Notes: generated from the sequence alone by a model not told the origin. A stretch of DNA of 64,000 bases from Bradyrhizobium sp. sBnM-33 (GCF_032917945.1 NZ_CP136624.1:4712001-4776000); one strand, 5' to 3'. Positions 56,135 through 64,000 are shown, numbered from the stretch's first letter. Made by a program: numbers and translations.

Positions 56135-56809
56135 TTACGCTACTCCACACAATGTCAGACCGATTGCATCAAAATCTTTTTGCCATTGCGGTCCTTGGGT
56201 TTCTAGGCGGGAAGCTCGTCGCGCAAGTCTAGCGAGTCATTTGGGTTGAGTCATCTCTAAACCCATCGTCGCAACCGTGGTCCAACTTGCTGATGGAGCG
56301 AACCGTCTGGTGATAATAGGTGAACCACACGCTGACTATTTGCAGTCTCAAATCCGAACAACAGTAACAACTGCTCAGTTGATCTTGATGTCTTCGGCGC
56401 ACGTTGAGCCATGATTGAGCGCCGAGCAACTTCGCGCGCAACGGCCGCAACCGTTGAAGTGGACGGCGGTGAAGTGGCTCATCTGAACAGCGAGGGCGTT
56501 CGTGATATCAGCAGCGCCCCTGAGTCTTTCTAATGATTGACGCGATTCCTTTGTCATTGAAATAATCCTCGGCAAAGTCGAAGCTCTACCGAAATGGCGA
56601 TTGATGCGTCCATTAGATCTCGCGGTTAACCCTGTCGATGAACGTTAATGGGCGCGTGCGGCAAGTCCACTATCCGCTTTCCCGACCGAGCCGGCGATCT
56701 ATTCCATATCGGCGTGAAGCGGAAAGATCGGATTGCGGCCTGATTAAGTATTCGGTGAAAGAGCCAACCACCTCTTGCGTCGCCGGCCTGCAGTGAGTGA
56801 GGTTAGGAT
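56135..56809. other. Gene-poor stretch
   Basis: No convincing gene is seen. A minus-strand frame (56375-56557, MTKESRQSLERLRGAADITN) has a plausible start but no ribosome binding site or family. It contains a run of Cys/His (HFNGCGRCARSC) of unclear meaning. The sequence is less GC-rich than the operon to the left. Confidence 0.35.
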
Positions 56810-57172
56810 TTAAGAGGCAACGGCGACCGTCAAGTTCATCAGGGCCGCCAGTTCAAGTTGGCTCGGATCACGCTCACCTGCGGCTGCGCGCGCGAAAATG
56901 CCTCTTGCGACCTCTGCTTGATTGAAGGGCGTGCACATAGCAGCCGGTAGTGACGCAACGGCTCTATCAAAAACGTCCCCAAAAAGAGAGAGTTCTTCTG
57001 GATCATAGACAACACTTTGTTCGCACAACATTAGCGCCGCTCCCCTGCTTATCATCGCGCTGTCGCTTCGCAGTTTTGCCAAAGCGTTTGTCCGCGTTGA
57101 GGCAAAACGGCGACCGATCAGCGACGCGCGCAGCGCCCCCAAGGCGCTGTCGAAGTTTGCTACTAACGCCAT
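56810..57172 (-). CDS. Small helical protein of unknown function
   Basis: This 120-residue soluble protein is predicted all helical. Its C-terminal part, VVYDPEELSLFGDVFDRAVA followed by SLPAAMCTPFNQAEVARGIF, looks like a conserved Bradyrhizobium orphan family. A motif of that kind is the only basis for calling it real. The N-terminus is uncertain, since no clear ribosome site is seen. Confidence 0.55.
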   Translation of the reverse strand: MALVANFDSALGALRASLIGRRFASTRTNALAKLRSDSAMISRGAALMLCEQSVVYDPEELSLFGDVFDRAVASLPAAMCTPFNQAEVARGIFARAAAGERDPSQLELAALMNLTVAVAS

Positions 57173-57493
57173 GGCGTCGCATTTCTGCCGGCAATCCCTC
57201 GAGGCTTGGCGTTAGGCTTAACCCGCCGGATCACAGCCATACGAAAAGACTACCATCGTCGAGATCAAACGACCAAGCCGTTCCGCAGCAATCTGTGCCG
57301 CAAAGGGAAACGCGCTTATCAGTTTCGCCCAGCAATCTCGGGCATCAGCGCGGGAGCGACACTGATCCCGTCGGAGGCGAGGGGCGAGGGACCGACGATG
57401 ACTGCGCAGCCGATGACTGCGCTCTGGGTTGCGAGGGTTTCTGCTGCGGGATGGGGCCACCTGGGACGGGGACGATGGCGTGTATAGCATCTT
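57173..57493. other. Gene-free stretch
   Basis: Overlapping open frames on both strands (57206-57487 plus and 57218-57490 minus) are low-complexity and have no family features. No repeat, tRNA or terminator was recognised. Confidence 0.35.
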
Positions 57494-58012
57494 CTATCTG
57501 ATGTCCTCCTCGACGGCCTGCAGTGTCGCAATGTTCTGGACCATCTGTTCTTGCTTGGCAGCGAGCTGCTCTACGCTGCGTCGCACGCTATCGAGATTGG
57601 ACGCCAAGGACTCAAGCTGCTGCGCCGAGGCAGGGGGAGTTACAGCCACGACTGGCGGCTTTGTCGCCGAAACTGGTAACAACCAGTCCAGCGTTGGAAC
57701 CCTGGCTACCATCATCTCCCTTGCTGCGCCACCGTAGGACTGCCAGGCCAGCATTGCGCCGACACCGATGAGAACCGCAATAAAAAACCGGGTAAGGGTG
57801 CGGAACATTCGCCTGCCGATCGAAGGCCGGCTGCTGGCGGCCCAATCGTCCGTGAGGCTGGAGGAATGAGCATGGATCGACGGCTTCTTGGGCTGAATAC
57901 CAATGCGCTGATCGGATTGGGCGTGTGGATCGCGCGCATGCCCGCCAGACGTATTTGCTTCGCCGGTCCGCCACTCCTTCGGCACGAGTGGTGGGCTTTG
58001 CGAGTACGCCAT
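57494..58012 (-). CDS. Single-span membrane protein with coiled-coil tail
   Basis: The ATG at 58010-58012 has GGGAGG upstream and gives 172 residues. A polar N-terminal region, one helix (LTRFFIAVLIGVGAMLAWQS), then a periplasmic helical tail with heptads: LESLASNLDSVRRSVEQLAA and KQEQMVQNIATLQAVEEDI. The tail ends abruptly at a stop where relatives usually continue, so it may be slightly truncated. Layout resembles the 55562-56134 protein. Function unknown. Confidence 0.7.
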   Translation of the reverse strand: MAYSQSPPLVPKEWRTGEANTSGGHARDPHAQSDQRIGIQPKKPSIHAHSSSLTDDWAASSRPSIGRRMFRTLTRFFIAVLIGVGAMLAWQSYGGAAREMMVARVPTLDWLLPVSATKPPVVAVTPPASAQQLESLASNLDSVRRSVEQLAAKQEQMVQNIATLQAVEEDIR

Positions 58013-58396
58013 TGGTACCTCCCCCGGTGGTCCTCCTAACCATTGACGGAAGAGGCCATCCTTGATTTGACAGAAGCGAGGCAGGAGCGCAGCGGCCCTA
58101 GGGCGATTGTGAGATCGCCGCACGATTAGCGCCGTCAGATTCACGCTCCTTCTTCACGGCAATACGCCAACTATTTGCTCGAGCGCTGCGCGCGGTCACA
58201 CCACAATGATATCTGCAAAGAAGGCACAGCTGATATCAAGGCAACGATCGTCGCCGGACGTGGCCGCTTGCCGTTTGTCGCATGAAAGTGAGACGTCGAT
58301 GAGTGGCCTTGGCCTGCCCCCAAGATTGCCGATGTCTGCTGGAAGAGGCCCAAGCCAGTCAAATAAAATTCTTTGGAGGTGGTGAACTTCCGTAAC

Positions 58397-58493
58397 GGGT
58401 CAATCGCGTCACTTTTGACCGTGTGCCGGTCACTTCCGATCTGCCCCTATCAACAGACATTCTCAGGGACCGTCGGCACGTCTCAAACGTGCC
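58397..58493 (-). repeat. Dispersed 97-bp repeat, copy B
   Basis: Read on the minus strand it begins GGCACGTTTGAGACGTGCCG and ends GACGCGATTGACCC. It is the inverted partner of copy A, 3 kb away. It lies next to a decayed transporter gene. Confidence 0.8.
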
Positions 58494-58554
58494 AAACCCG
58501 GAAGTCGCCACGACGCGACTTCCGGGTTCAAATTGGTCGAGCGCTCGGTCTTAC

Positions 58555-58975
58555 TTGTGTAATGGCGACGCCGGAGATCGCGAGCAGCCCGCCGACAATC
58601 AACTTTGGGGTCATGCGGTCGCCGAGGAACAACACGCTCGAAATCAAGGCGAACACCGGAAGCAGCAGACCGAAGGGTGCGACGCGGGCCCATGGAGCAT
58701 CGGGCAATCAGCCAGAACCAAAGTCCGAACCCAACAATTCCTCCAATGAAAATTGTGTAGGCGAGTGCCAGCCAGCCACGTTCATCCGCCGTGACAAGGC
58801 TTGTCAGTTGTCCATGTTCAATGAGTAACGACATCAACATGACCGCGGCACCGTGAGTAGTGACGACCACCCCATCAACATCAAAGGATCAAAAGGGCCG
58901 TAGCGTTTCGTCAAGATGTTGGACACCGCGAAAGCGAAGGCTGCTCCGACCACAAGCATCCCCTAACGGGCGGAC
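58555..58975 (-). pseudogene. EamA/DMT family transporter remnant
   Basis: The C-terminal half of an EamA exporter is spread over three frames: MLVVGAAFAFAVSNILTKRY and GPFDPLMLMGWSSLLT, then VMLMSLLIEHGQLTSLV ... LALAYTIFIGGIVGFGLWFW, then VAPFGLLLPVFALISSVLFL and GDRMTPKLIVGGLLAISGVA. The helices are in native order. At least two frameshifts and the missing N-terminal half make it dead. Confidence 0.75.
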
Positions 58976-59100
58976 CTAGTGACGCCCATGCAAAAGCCCG
59001 GCTGCCAATCAAGGCCGCCGGGCGAACGCAGATATAAAACGTGATGCAAGCCGTAATTATGCGGCAGTCCATGTAAGGACTTCTATCCGGCCAATAGGCA

Positions 59101-59265
59101 CTAGTCCTTGGGAGGCCGCTGAGGAGGCGGCCGCAGAGCCGTCTCCAATTCTTCGATGATGTCGTGCAGGAGGCTAATTGCGAGCGGGTCGGTAACCTCG
59201 CGCTCCATCATCCGGTACCGCATCACCCGCTCTTGAAGCTCACGCTGTTCCTTGTCGTCGTCCAT
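59101..59265 (-). CDS. Small helical protein (54 residues)
   Basis: The ATG at 59263-59265 has GGAG upstream. The product is MDDDKEQRELQERVMRYRMM followed by EREVTDPLAISLLHDIIEEL and a proline-rich end. It is a charged single helix pair typical of small Bradyrhizobium orphans. A longer frame upstream is unlikely. Confidence 0.65.
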   Translation of the reverse strand: MDDDKEQRELQERVMRYRMMEREVTDPLAISLLHDIIEELETALRPPPQRPPKD

Positions 59266-59417
59266 AACGCGCTCCGCACTTGAGCACGACGCCGAACAGG
59301 ACCGATGGTTGCAGGAGCTTGAATAAATATTCATCAAGATTAACGCGGTCCCTCCGGCGCCAACCGAGGCGGCCCAACGGCCGGCTGCAATTCAGCCGAT
59401 ACCAGTCGGGTTGCGGG

Positions 59418-59552
59418 TCAAATACCGAACGAGTGCCTGATCTGCCTCAGCATCGACGTGGCGGCGTCGGTATACCGGCCGTGGGTGAGATACTGATCTA
59501 GCTGCGACGCACCAAGCAGCATCAAGGCTGCGATTACGAACCCTTTGAACAT
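59418..59552 (-). CDS. Small membrane protein (44 residues)
   Basis: The ATG at 59550-59552 has GGAGG about 9 nt upstream. MFKGFVIAALMLLGASQLDQ forms one N-terminal helix or uncleaved signal, followed by YLTHGRYTDAATSMLRQIRH. The same size and pattern recur in Bradyrhizobium orphans. Function unknown. Confidence 0.65.
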   Translation of the reverse strand: MFKGFVIAALMLLGASQLDQYLTHGRYTDAATSMLRQIRHSFGI

Positions 59553-59749
59553 AGAGGGCCACCTCCGAGGGAAAGAGACCGCCAACCGGGCTGTCCGGGT
59601 TAAAGCATTTCGGAATTCGCTGCCGCTAATCGCGGCGTATCTGCAATGGTGGGATGCTTGCACCTTTGGTAGCCAAATCGGTAAATGGCGAAATGTGGAA
59701 ACGGGAGGTGCTCCATCGATTGCGCGAGAGACCGCCAAGTGAGGCGGCC

Positions 59750-59920
59750 TTACTTAGGCGGTTGCAGTTCGCTCTCGATCAAGTCCTGGACGTCTAACAA
59801 CTGCATCGGATCAACGTCGTCGCATTTGACACATTGGAATTTGCGGATGGCGTCCGCGATCAGGAAGTGCATAGGTTGGCCGCACTTCGGACAATCGGGA
59901 CGCAAGGGGCTTTTGGTCAT
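59750..59920 (-). CDS. Small zinc-ribbon protein (56 residues)
   Basis: Reading leftward from ATG 59918-59920 gives MTKSPLRPDCPKCGQPMHFL, then ADAIRKFQCVKCDDVDPMQL, and an acidic helical tail ending at TAA 59750-59752. Two CxxC pairs (CPKC and CVKC) spaced by 20 residues form a zinc ribbon. It is intact, with no frameshift, amid decayed genes. A nucleic-acid or protein-binding role is inferred. Confidence 0.7.
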   Translation of the reverse strand: MTKSPLRPDCPKCGQPMHFLIADAIRKFQCVKCDDVDPMQLLDVQDLIESELQPPK

Positions 59921-60365
59921 GACCGCTCACGTAAAACGCAGGCGGGAGTGCGACACTCTCAGTCACTGGTAGATGCCGCGGGAACGGACGGTGATGATGG
60001 AACTACATTCCCTTTCCGCTTGGAAGTCGATAGAAATCGAGTTCCGCTGTGCGACATTTACGAGCAGGACACTGACGAATTCAACTTAGGACACAGGGGC
60101 TTAACGCGGACAGAACCTGGCGCCGGTGCATCCTAATTAGGACACTCGCCATTTTGAGTTGGTTACCTCTTCATAGCGCTCATTTCCTTGGGGGCGGAGG
60201 AATAGGCTGGCTAAGCCCGCCGGGCCTGCAAGCCCCCAAGCCCCAAGCCCGGAGAGCAGGGCGGCCCTGCTAGAGTTGTGCGCGCGGCGGGGCCGTTCTA
60301 TGTCGCTGCTTCGTTGCGCTCGCGGCGGGGCGTTCGCCACGGGGGCAATTCCGGAACGGGGCGCG

Positions 60366-60417
60366 CGTAGGTACTTTGAGAGGGGCAAAGACCTACGGGT
60401 ACGCGGGACCGCGTACC
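60366..60417. promoter_or_regulatory. Twin perfect hairpins upstream of the ParB-like gene
   Basis: Hairpin 1 (60366-60397) pairs CGTAGGT and CTTTG with CAAAG and ACCTACG, leaving one bulged A and a 7-nt loop. Hairpin 2 follows without a gap (60398-60417): GGTACGCGG, GA, CCGCGTACC. The surrounding 59921-60507 is otherwise gene-free and hairpin-rich. Regulatory RNA, operator or partition-site roles are all possible. Confidence 0.6.
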
Positions 60418-60507
60418 TTTCGGATATTTGGCGGCGCGGTTTTTCGCCCTTGCTTCCCCGATCGGGCCCGATTTCCCGGGCCATAAACAACCCTACAGGC
60501 AGGTGAA

Positions 60508-61170
60508 ATGGATGCTTTGACGAGCAAACCGGCCATAGAAACATGGCCGACTGAGCGGCTACGGCCCTATGAGCGCAATTCGCGCCGGCACTCGCCCGAG
60601 CAAATCGAGCAGATCGCGGCATCGATCCGGGAATGGGGCTGGACGATGCCGATATTGGCGGCCGATAACGGCATGGTTCTAGCCGGTCACGGGCGCCTAG
60701 CCGCCGGCAAGCTGCTTGGATTTACGCAAGTCCCGGTCATCGCGGCGCGCGGATGGACCGAGCAGCAGAAGCGCGCCTATGTCATCGCCGATAATCGGCT
60801 GACCGACGCGAGCGATTGGGATGACGAGATGCTGCGGCTCGAATTGGCTGACCTCGTGGAGGGCGGTTTCGAGATCGCGGTGACCGGGATACCGAGGACG
60901 AGCTATCGCGGCTGTCCGTAGGAGTCGACGAGTTAGAGCAGATGCCGGAATTGCCGGATGGCGATCGGTCGCCTTTTCGGGACATGGCGTTCATTCTCTA
61001 TGGGGAGCAGTGGGACATCGTCGAGCGCGCCATCGGTAGGGCGACTAAGCCACGTGACCCGGACAATCCCAATCGATCGCCGCAAGGCAATGCTCGCCGC
61101 GATCTGCGCTGAATATCTGGGGCGCGTCACATCGATGTCCGCTATGCCCGATATCGATCATAATGCCTGA
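60508..61170 (+). pseudogene. ParB/sulfiredoxin-like phage protein, two frameshifts
   Basis: ATG 60508 begins a ParB-nuclease-like domain: RLRPYERNSRRHSPEQIEQI, REWGWTMPILAADNGMVLAG and HGRLAAGKLLGFTQVPVIAA. After EIAVTG the frame shifts (about 60892) into DTEDELSRLSVGVDELEQMP and ILYGEQWDIVERAIGRA. It shifts again near 61070 into AAICAEYLGRVTS. This is the layout of a phage-type ParB-like DNA-modification helper. GCAGGTGAA lies upstream. Two shifts make it non-functional, or it gives a 137-residue fragment. Confidence 0.7.
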
Positions 61171-61252
61171 GATGTTCTCCGAAAGCAGGAACGACCCCCG
61201 TAGCGGCCGAGTTAAGTCGACGAAATTCACTCTCGTGAAGGGAGCCGAAGTC

Positions 61253-61630
61253 ATGGCCCGCGCAACAGCCCATCCGGATCATCAATGCATCTCAAGCGAA
61301 GACGTTCATGGAACCGAGGTTTATGGAGCAGATGGAAAGAATATCGGTGAGATTGATCACCTCATCATCGACAAAGTGTCAGGTCGCGTAGCTTATGCCG
61401 TCATGAGCTTTGGCGGATTTGTTGGATTGGGCCACAGCCATTATCCCATCCCCTGGGGCGCTCTGACATATGATACGTCGCTTGGTGGTTTTCGAACCAA
61501 TATCACCGAGCAACAGCTGAGGGACGCGCCTGAGTTCAGTGATGACTCGTGGCAGGATCGAGACTGGGAAACGCGCACCCACCAGTACTATGGGACGCCG
61601 ACGTACTGGGAGGGGCGAGGTGGCCTATAA
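61253..61630 (+). CDS. PRC-barrel domain protein
   Basis: The ATG at 61253 follows GAAGGGAG and gives 125 residues. HGTEVYGADGKNIGEIDHLI and DKVSGRVAYAVMSFGGFVGL followed by HSHYPIPWGALTYDTSLGGF form the PRC-barrel fold. It is intact. These proteins occur in stress and envelope contexts in rhizobia; the specific role is unknown. Confidence 0.85.
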   Translation: MARATAHPDHQCISSEDVHGTEVYGADGKNIGEIDHLIIDKVSGRVAYAVMSFGGFVGLGHSHYPIPWGALTYDTSLGGFRTNITEQQLRDAPEFSDDSWQDRDWETRTHQYYGTPTYWEGRGGL

Positions 61631-61763
61631 CGCTAGGCAGCGCATCTGAAAATTCGCAGGGCTGACTCATTGAAGAACTGATCGACCAGCGCTCGTGTGA
61701 GGCGGCTGCGGCGGGGCTGCTCGCGTTTGGCAGCGTCCATGGGATGAACAGGCGCAGGGTCCG

Positions 61764-62045
61764 ATGCAGTTATTACAATTTGCGACCCTTGATCTCATGC
61801 GCCGCGCACAGGGAGATGCACTAGGCGCTATTGGATTCGATCCTGCCGAACTGACGCATCGGAGACTTGCCGGTGGAGCTTATTGGCGGCTGCGCGATTA
61901 CGGAGGCCCCGACCCAGAGACATCGCTCCTCATTATCGCCGGTCCAATCAAGCGGCCCTATATCTGGAATCTCGGGCCAAACGTCAGCGCCATCCGCTAC
62001 TGCCTGAGCCACGCTGTGCACGTATACGTCCTCGAACGTAGAGAG
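61764..62045 (+). pseudogene. PhaC-type N-terminal fragment
   Basis: From ATG 61764 the frame encodes the start of a PHA synthase-like hydrolase: RRLAGGAYWRLRDYGGPDPE, SLLIIAGPIKRPYIWNLGPN and RYCLSHAVHVYVLE. It breaks off before the nucleophile elbow. The frame then runs on into an unrelated helix-turn-helix gene, making a chimera. Confidence 0.6.
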
Positions 62046-62081
62046 ACTGGAACTTTCCGGCACGCGCCTCGTTTGCTCGGA

Positions 62082-62315
62082 ATGTCGCGCAATACAATTC
62101 GTAGCTGGACGCCGGAGCAGATCGAGCTTTTGCGGAGTCTAGTCCTCAGGGGCGTTTCATCGTCTCGCGCCTCGGTGCTGCTTAAGCGCTCGAGGGCTTC
62201 CGTCCAGAATAAAGCGCGCGAATTAGCGGTGCCGTTTCCGTATAAAAGACACGTTCGAGCCAAGCGACTGGCCCAAGAAGTGAAGGCTAGAGCAGCCATC
62301 GGGTTGACGCCCTAG
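62082..62315 (+). CDS. Small SANT/GcrA-like helix-turn-helix protein
   Basis: From ATG 62082 the 77-residue product is MSRNTIRSWTPEQIELLRSL, then a VLRGVSSSRASVLLKRSRAS helix pair, QNKARELAVPFP and a basic tail. WTPEQ ... S..R....LKR....V..KAR is the pattern of small Bradyrhizobium DNA-binding proteins. The ribosome site is weak, and it can also be read as the tail of the PhaC chimera. Confidence 0.6.
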   Translation: MSRNTIRSWTPEQIELLRSLVLRGVSSSRASVLLKRSRASVQNKARELAVPFPYKRHVRAKRLAQEVKARAAIGLTP

Positions 62316-62410
62316 CCGAATTGCGGTCGCGATACCGCCCATATCCAATCACCCACTATTTGCAGCCGTGCCTCCTAAACCGGAGTCTCGAACGAACTCA
62401 GTGACTAACC

Positions 62411-62554
62411 ATGGGACAGGCTAAGGAAATCCGCGTCGCGCCGATCGCAAAGAAGGATGCCGACGCGCTGATCATTCGGCTGCATTACAGCCACAAGACC
62501 GTCAACAATGCTTTCCTCGCGCTCGGCGTCTTTTTGGACGGCCGGCTTCGCTGA
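62411..62554 (+). pseudogene. Mom-like phage DNA-modification protein, N-terminal fragment
   Basis: ATG 62411 encodes MGQAKEIRVAPIAKKDADAL, then IIRLHYSHKTVNNAFLALGV and FLDGRL before a stop. The LHYSHK motif followed by LGVFLDGR is the start of phage Mom/acetyltransferase-like proteins. The rest was replaced by the transposase remnant at about 62547. Confidence 0.5.
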
Positions 62555-63144
62555 TCCAGCCGGCGCCAGTCTTCCACCAGGCCCTCGATGACGAGCAACA
62601 TGCGAGGCGAGAGGACATCGATGCGTGTCGCCAAGATGCCCGGCAACTCGAACCGCAGGGAATGCAGGCCTTGCCGCACGGCGATGCCCCGCTCCAGCAG
62701 GAACGCACGGATCTGATTGATGACGCCGGTACGCTGACCGACCAATCGATCGCGGACGCGGTGCAGTGCCTGAAGGTCGAGCTGATCGGCGGTCTTGGTC
62801 GCGACGAATTTCATGGTCGGGCGTTGCACCGCCTCGGCGATGGCTTCTGCATCTCGGAAGTCATTCTTCTGTCCCTTCGAATACGGGCGCACGTACTTCG
62901 CCGGCATCAGGCGGGCGTCGTGGCCAAGCATCTGGAGTTTGCGGCTGAGATGATGGGCGCCTACGCAGGCCTCCATACCGATCAAGCACGGCGGCAGGTT
63001 GGCGAGCCGCATTTCCACCTGGCCGCGTGACCACTTCTGCCGCAGCACGATGGCACCGCGGTGATCATGCCCCACGATGTGGAGCGAGTTTTTGCCAATA
63101 TCGATGCCGATCACGGCGATCGCTGCGTTGATTTTCTGAGACAT
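62547..63144 (-). pseudogene. IS110 family transposase, C-terminal part lost
   Basis: ATG 63142-63144 with AAGGAGCACGCC upstream begins [20 protein letters not shown]. The DEDD part is whole: GMEACVGAHHLSRKLQMLGH, KYVRPYSKGQKNDFRDAEAI. The protein reaches LVEDWRRLDQR and then leaves the family. The Transposase_20 (Ser-containing) domain is missing. The element is therefore immobile on its own. Confidence 0.85.
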
Positions 63145-63236
63145 GGCGTGCTCCTTGTCTTGAGCGCCCCTTGCCAGCTTCTCGTGCTGGCAGGGCCGGA
63201 GCACGGCCGGACCATCCCATTAACGGACCCCGAACC

Positions 63237-64000
63237 CTAGCCTAAGCTACCGGCGAAACGTTCGGCCAGACGATCACGCTTGAATGCCTCAACAACAAAA
63301 TCAACGAAGACGCGGGTCTTCGCAGGCAGCAGTGTACGGCTCGCGTAATAGATCGAGATCGGCCCACCGTCGCTGTACCATTGAGGGACGAGACGCACGA
63401 GCGCACCGCGCTCCAAATGCGGTAGCGCGTGGCTCATCGCGATCAATGTCACACCTAGGCCTAACAGGGCTGCCCGGCAGGTCGCTTCCGGATCATCGAA
63501 GACAATCGTCTCAGCCAATTTCACCGGAATTTCGGTGCCCGCCGCATTGCGCATAATGCGTTCGCGAATCCGACCCGTGCGCGATGAGCGCCATACGATT
63601 CCTTCGAATGCTGCGAGCCCGTTGGGGTCGGCCGGCAGTGCACGGCTCTTGAGATATTCCGGCGCGGCGACCGCGATGAGGTGCAACGGCGCAAGCACGC
63701 GCGAAACAGCGCCTGGCGTCCATTCAATGCCGCCCCCGATTGCGACATCATATCCATCGGCGATCAAATCGATCTGACGCGTTGTAAATTGCCAATCGGG
63801 TCGAATGCCTGGATATCGGGCCAGGAACGCCGGCAACAGCGGAAGGATGTAATCCGCACCGAAGTTGAGACCCATGCTTACCTTGAGCACGCCCGCCGGC
63901 TCTCCTCCATCCGTCGCCATCCCCGAAATCGCCTGCTGTAGTTCCTCTAGATTGTCCTTGATGGCGAGCAGAAAGCGCTCTCCAGCGTCGGTGAGCGTTA
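63237..64000 (-). CDS. LysR family regulator, C-terminal part (N-terminus outside window)
   Basis: The open frame enters from the right edge with LTDAGERFLLAIKDNLEELQ, the link helix of a LysR protein. The effector domain follows: GVLKVSMGLNFGADYILPLL, ARYPGIRPDWQFTTRQIDLI, YDVAIGGGIEWTPGAVSRVL, to a stop at 63237. The DNA-binding head lies beyond 64000. Targets cannot be seen. Confidence 0.85.
   Translation of the reverse strand, partial: TLTDAGERFLLAIKDNLEELQQAISGMATDGGEPAGVLKVSMGLNFGADYILPLLPAFLARYPGIRPDWQFTTRQIDLIADGYDVAIGGGIEWTPGAVSRVLAPLHLIAVAAPEYLKSRALPADPNGLAAFEGIVWRSSRTGRIRERIMRNAAGTEIPVKLAETIVFDDPEATCRAALLGLGVTLIAMSHALPHLERGALVRLVPQWYSDGGPISIYYASRTLLPAKTRVFVDFVVEAFKRDRLAERFAGSLG

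Noticed and set aside
56229..56450. Minus-strand 73-codon frame
   Set aside because: Cys- and Tyr-rich without a start signal or family; it overlaps another weak frame.
1..64000. CRISPR arrays, rRNA operons, replication origin
   Set aside because: No regularly spaced direct repeats, rRNA segments or DnaA/iteron clusters were seen.

Overview
The window looks like chromosomal DNA of a Bradyrhizobium-type alphaproteobacterium (Nitrobacteraceae, Hyphomicrobiales). This is an inference from GC-rich coding, TTAA-N7-TTAA type CtrA boxes, a GTTC-N7-GTTC type LexA box, many PAS/GGDEF/histidine-kinase genes, and small orphan genes and dispersed palindromic repeats of the kind common in that genus. No rRNA, CRISPR array or replication origin is visible.

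1-28.4 kb is mostly ordinary chromosome. It holds a partial DUF899 gene, a broken DUF3237 gene beside an IS1182-type element (1.57-3.06 kb), stress and housekeeping genes (CsbD-like, Crp/Fnr, DJ-1/PfpI, PPC/DUF296, DUF892), and a signalling block: a GGDEF-EAL protein with an altered EAL motif, two orphan hybrid kinases and a frameshifted diguanylate cyclase. Metabolic genes include propionyl-CoA carboxylase alpha, an oxaloacetate decarboxylase-like protein, acylphosphatase, lipB and a tautomerase with a divergent LysR. A GbsR-like regulator, DUF4166 and TIGR01777 epimerase cluster starts at a probably leaderless promoter. CtrA-like boxes precede an unknown gene, the GGDEF-EAL gene and fliN. 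A LexA-like box precedes a 69-residue gene.

28.4-44 kb is a decayed accessory region. It starts at tRNA-Leu(GAG) with an adjacent 5'-truncated integrase joined to a 5'-truncated ssuD. Then follow ssuC, ssuB and a flavin reductase (sulfonate use), and an amide/urea locus: AmiC-like sensor, AmiR-like ANTAR regulator, branched-chain/urea-type ABC transporter, formamidase and a fused nitrilase. The binding protein, first permease, nitrilase and a following SDR are all disrupted. 42.9-43.9 kb is a graveyard of aldo/keto reductase, flavin monooxygenase and SoxD-like cytochrome fragments.

A 3' half of a tRNA(CAU) on the minus strand at 44.0 kb looks like an att scar of an element extending rightward. 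Its first part is one tightly packed operon (44.4-54.4 kb): a polyol/sugar ABC transporter with two different ATPases, then DhaL, DhaM, HPr, enzyme I, a regulator and DhaK. Together these look like a self-contained import and PEP-dependent dihydroxyacetone phosphorylation system.

54.4-64 kb is gene-poor and patchy. It holds fragments of a chemotaxis receptor, possible phage terminase, EamA transporter, ParB-like, PhaC and Mom-like genes, an IS110 remnant, several small intact genes (including a 56-residue zinc ribbon), a pair of dispersed ~97-bp repeats, a PRC-barrel gene and a partial LysR gene at the edge.
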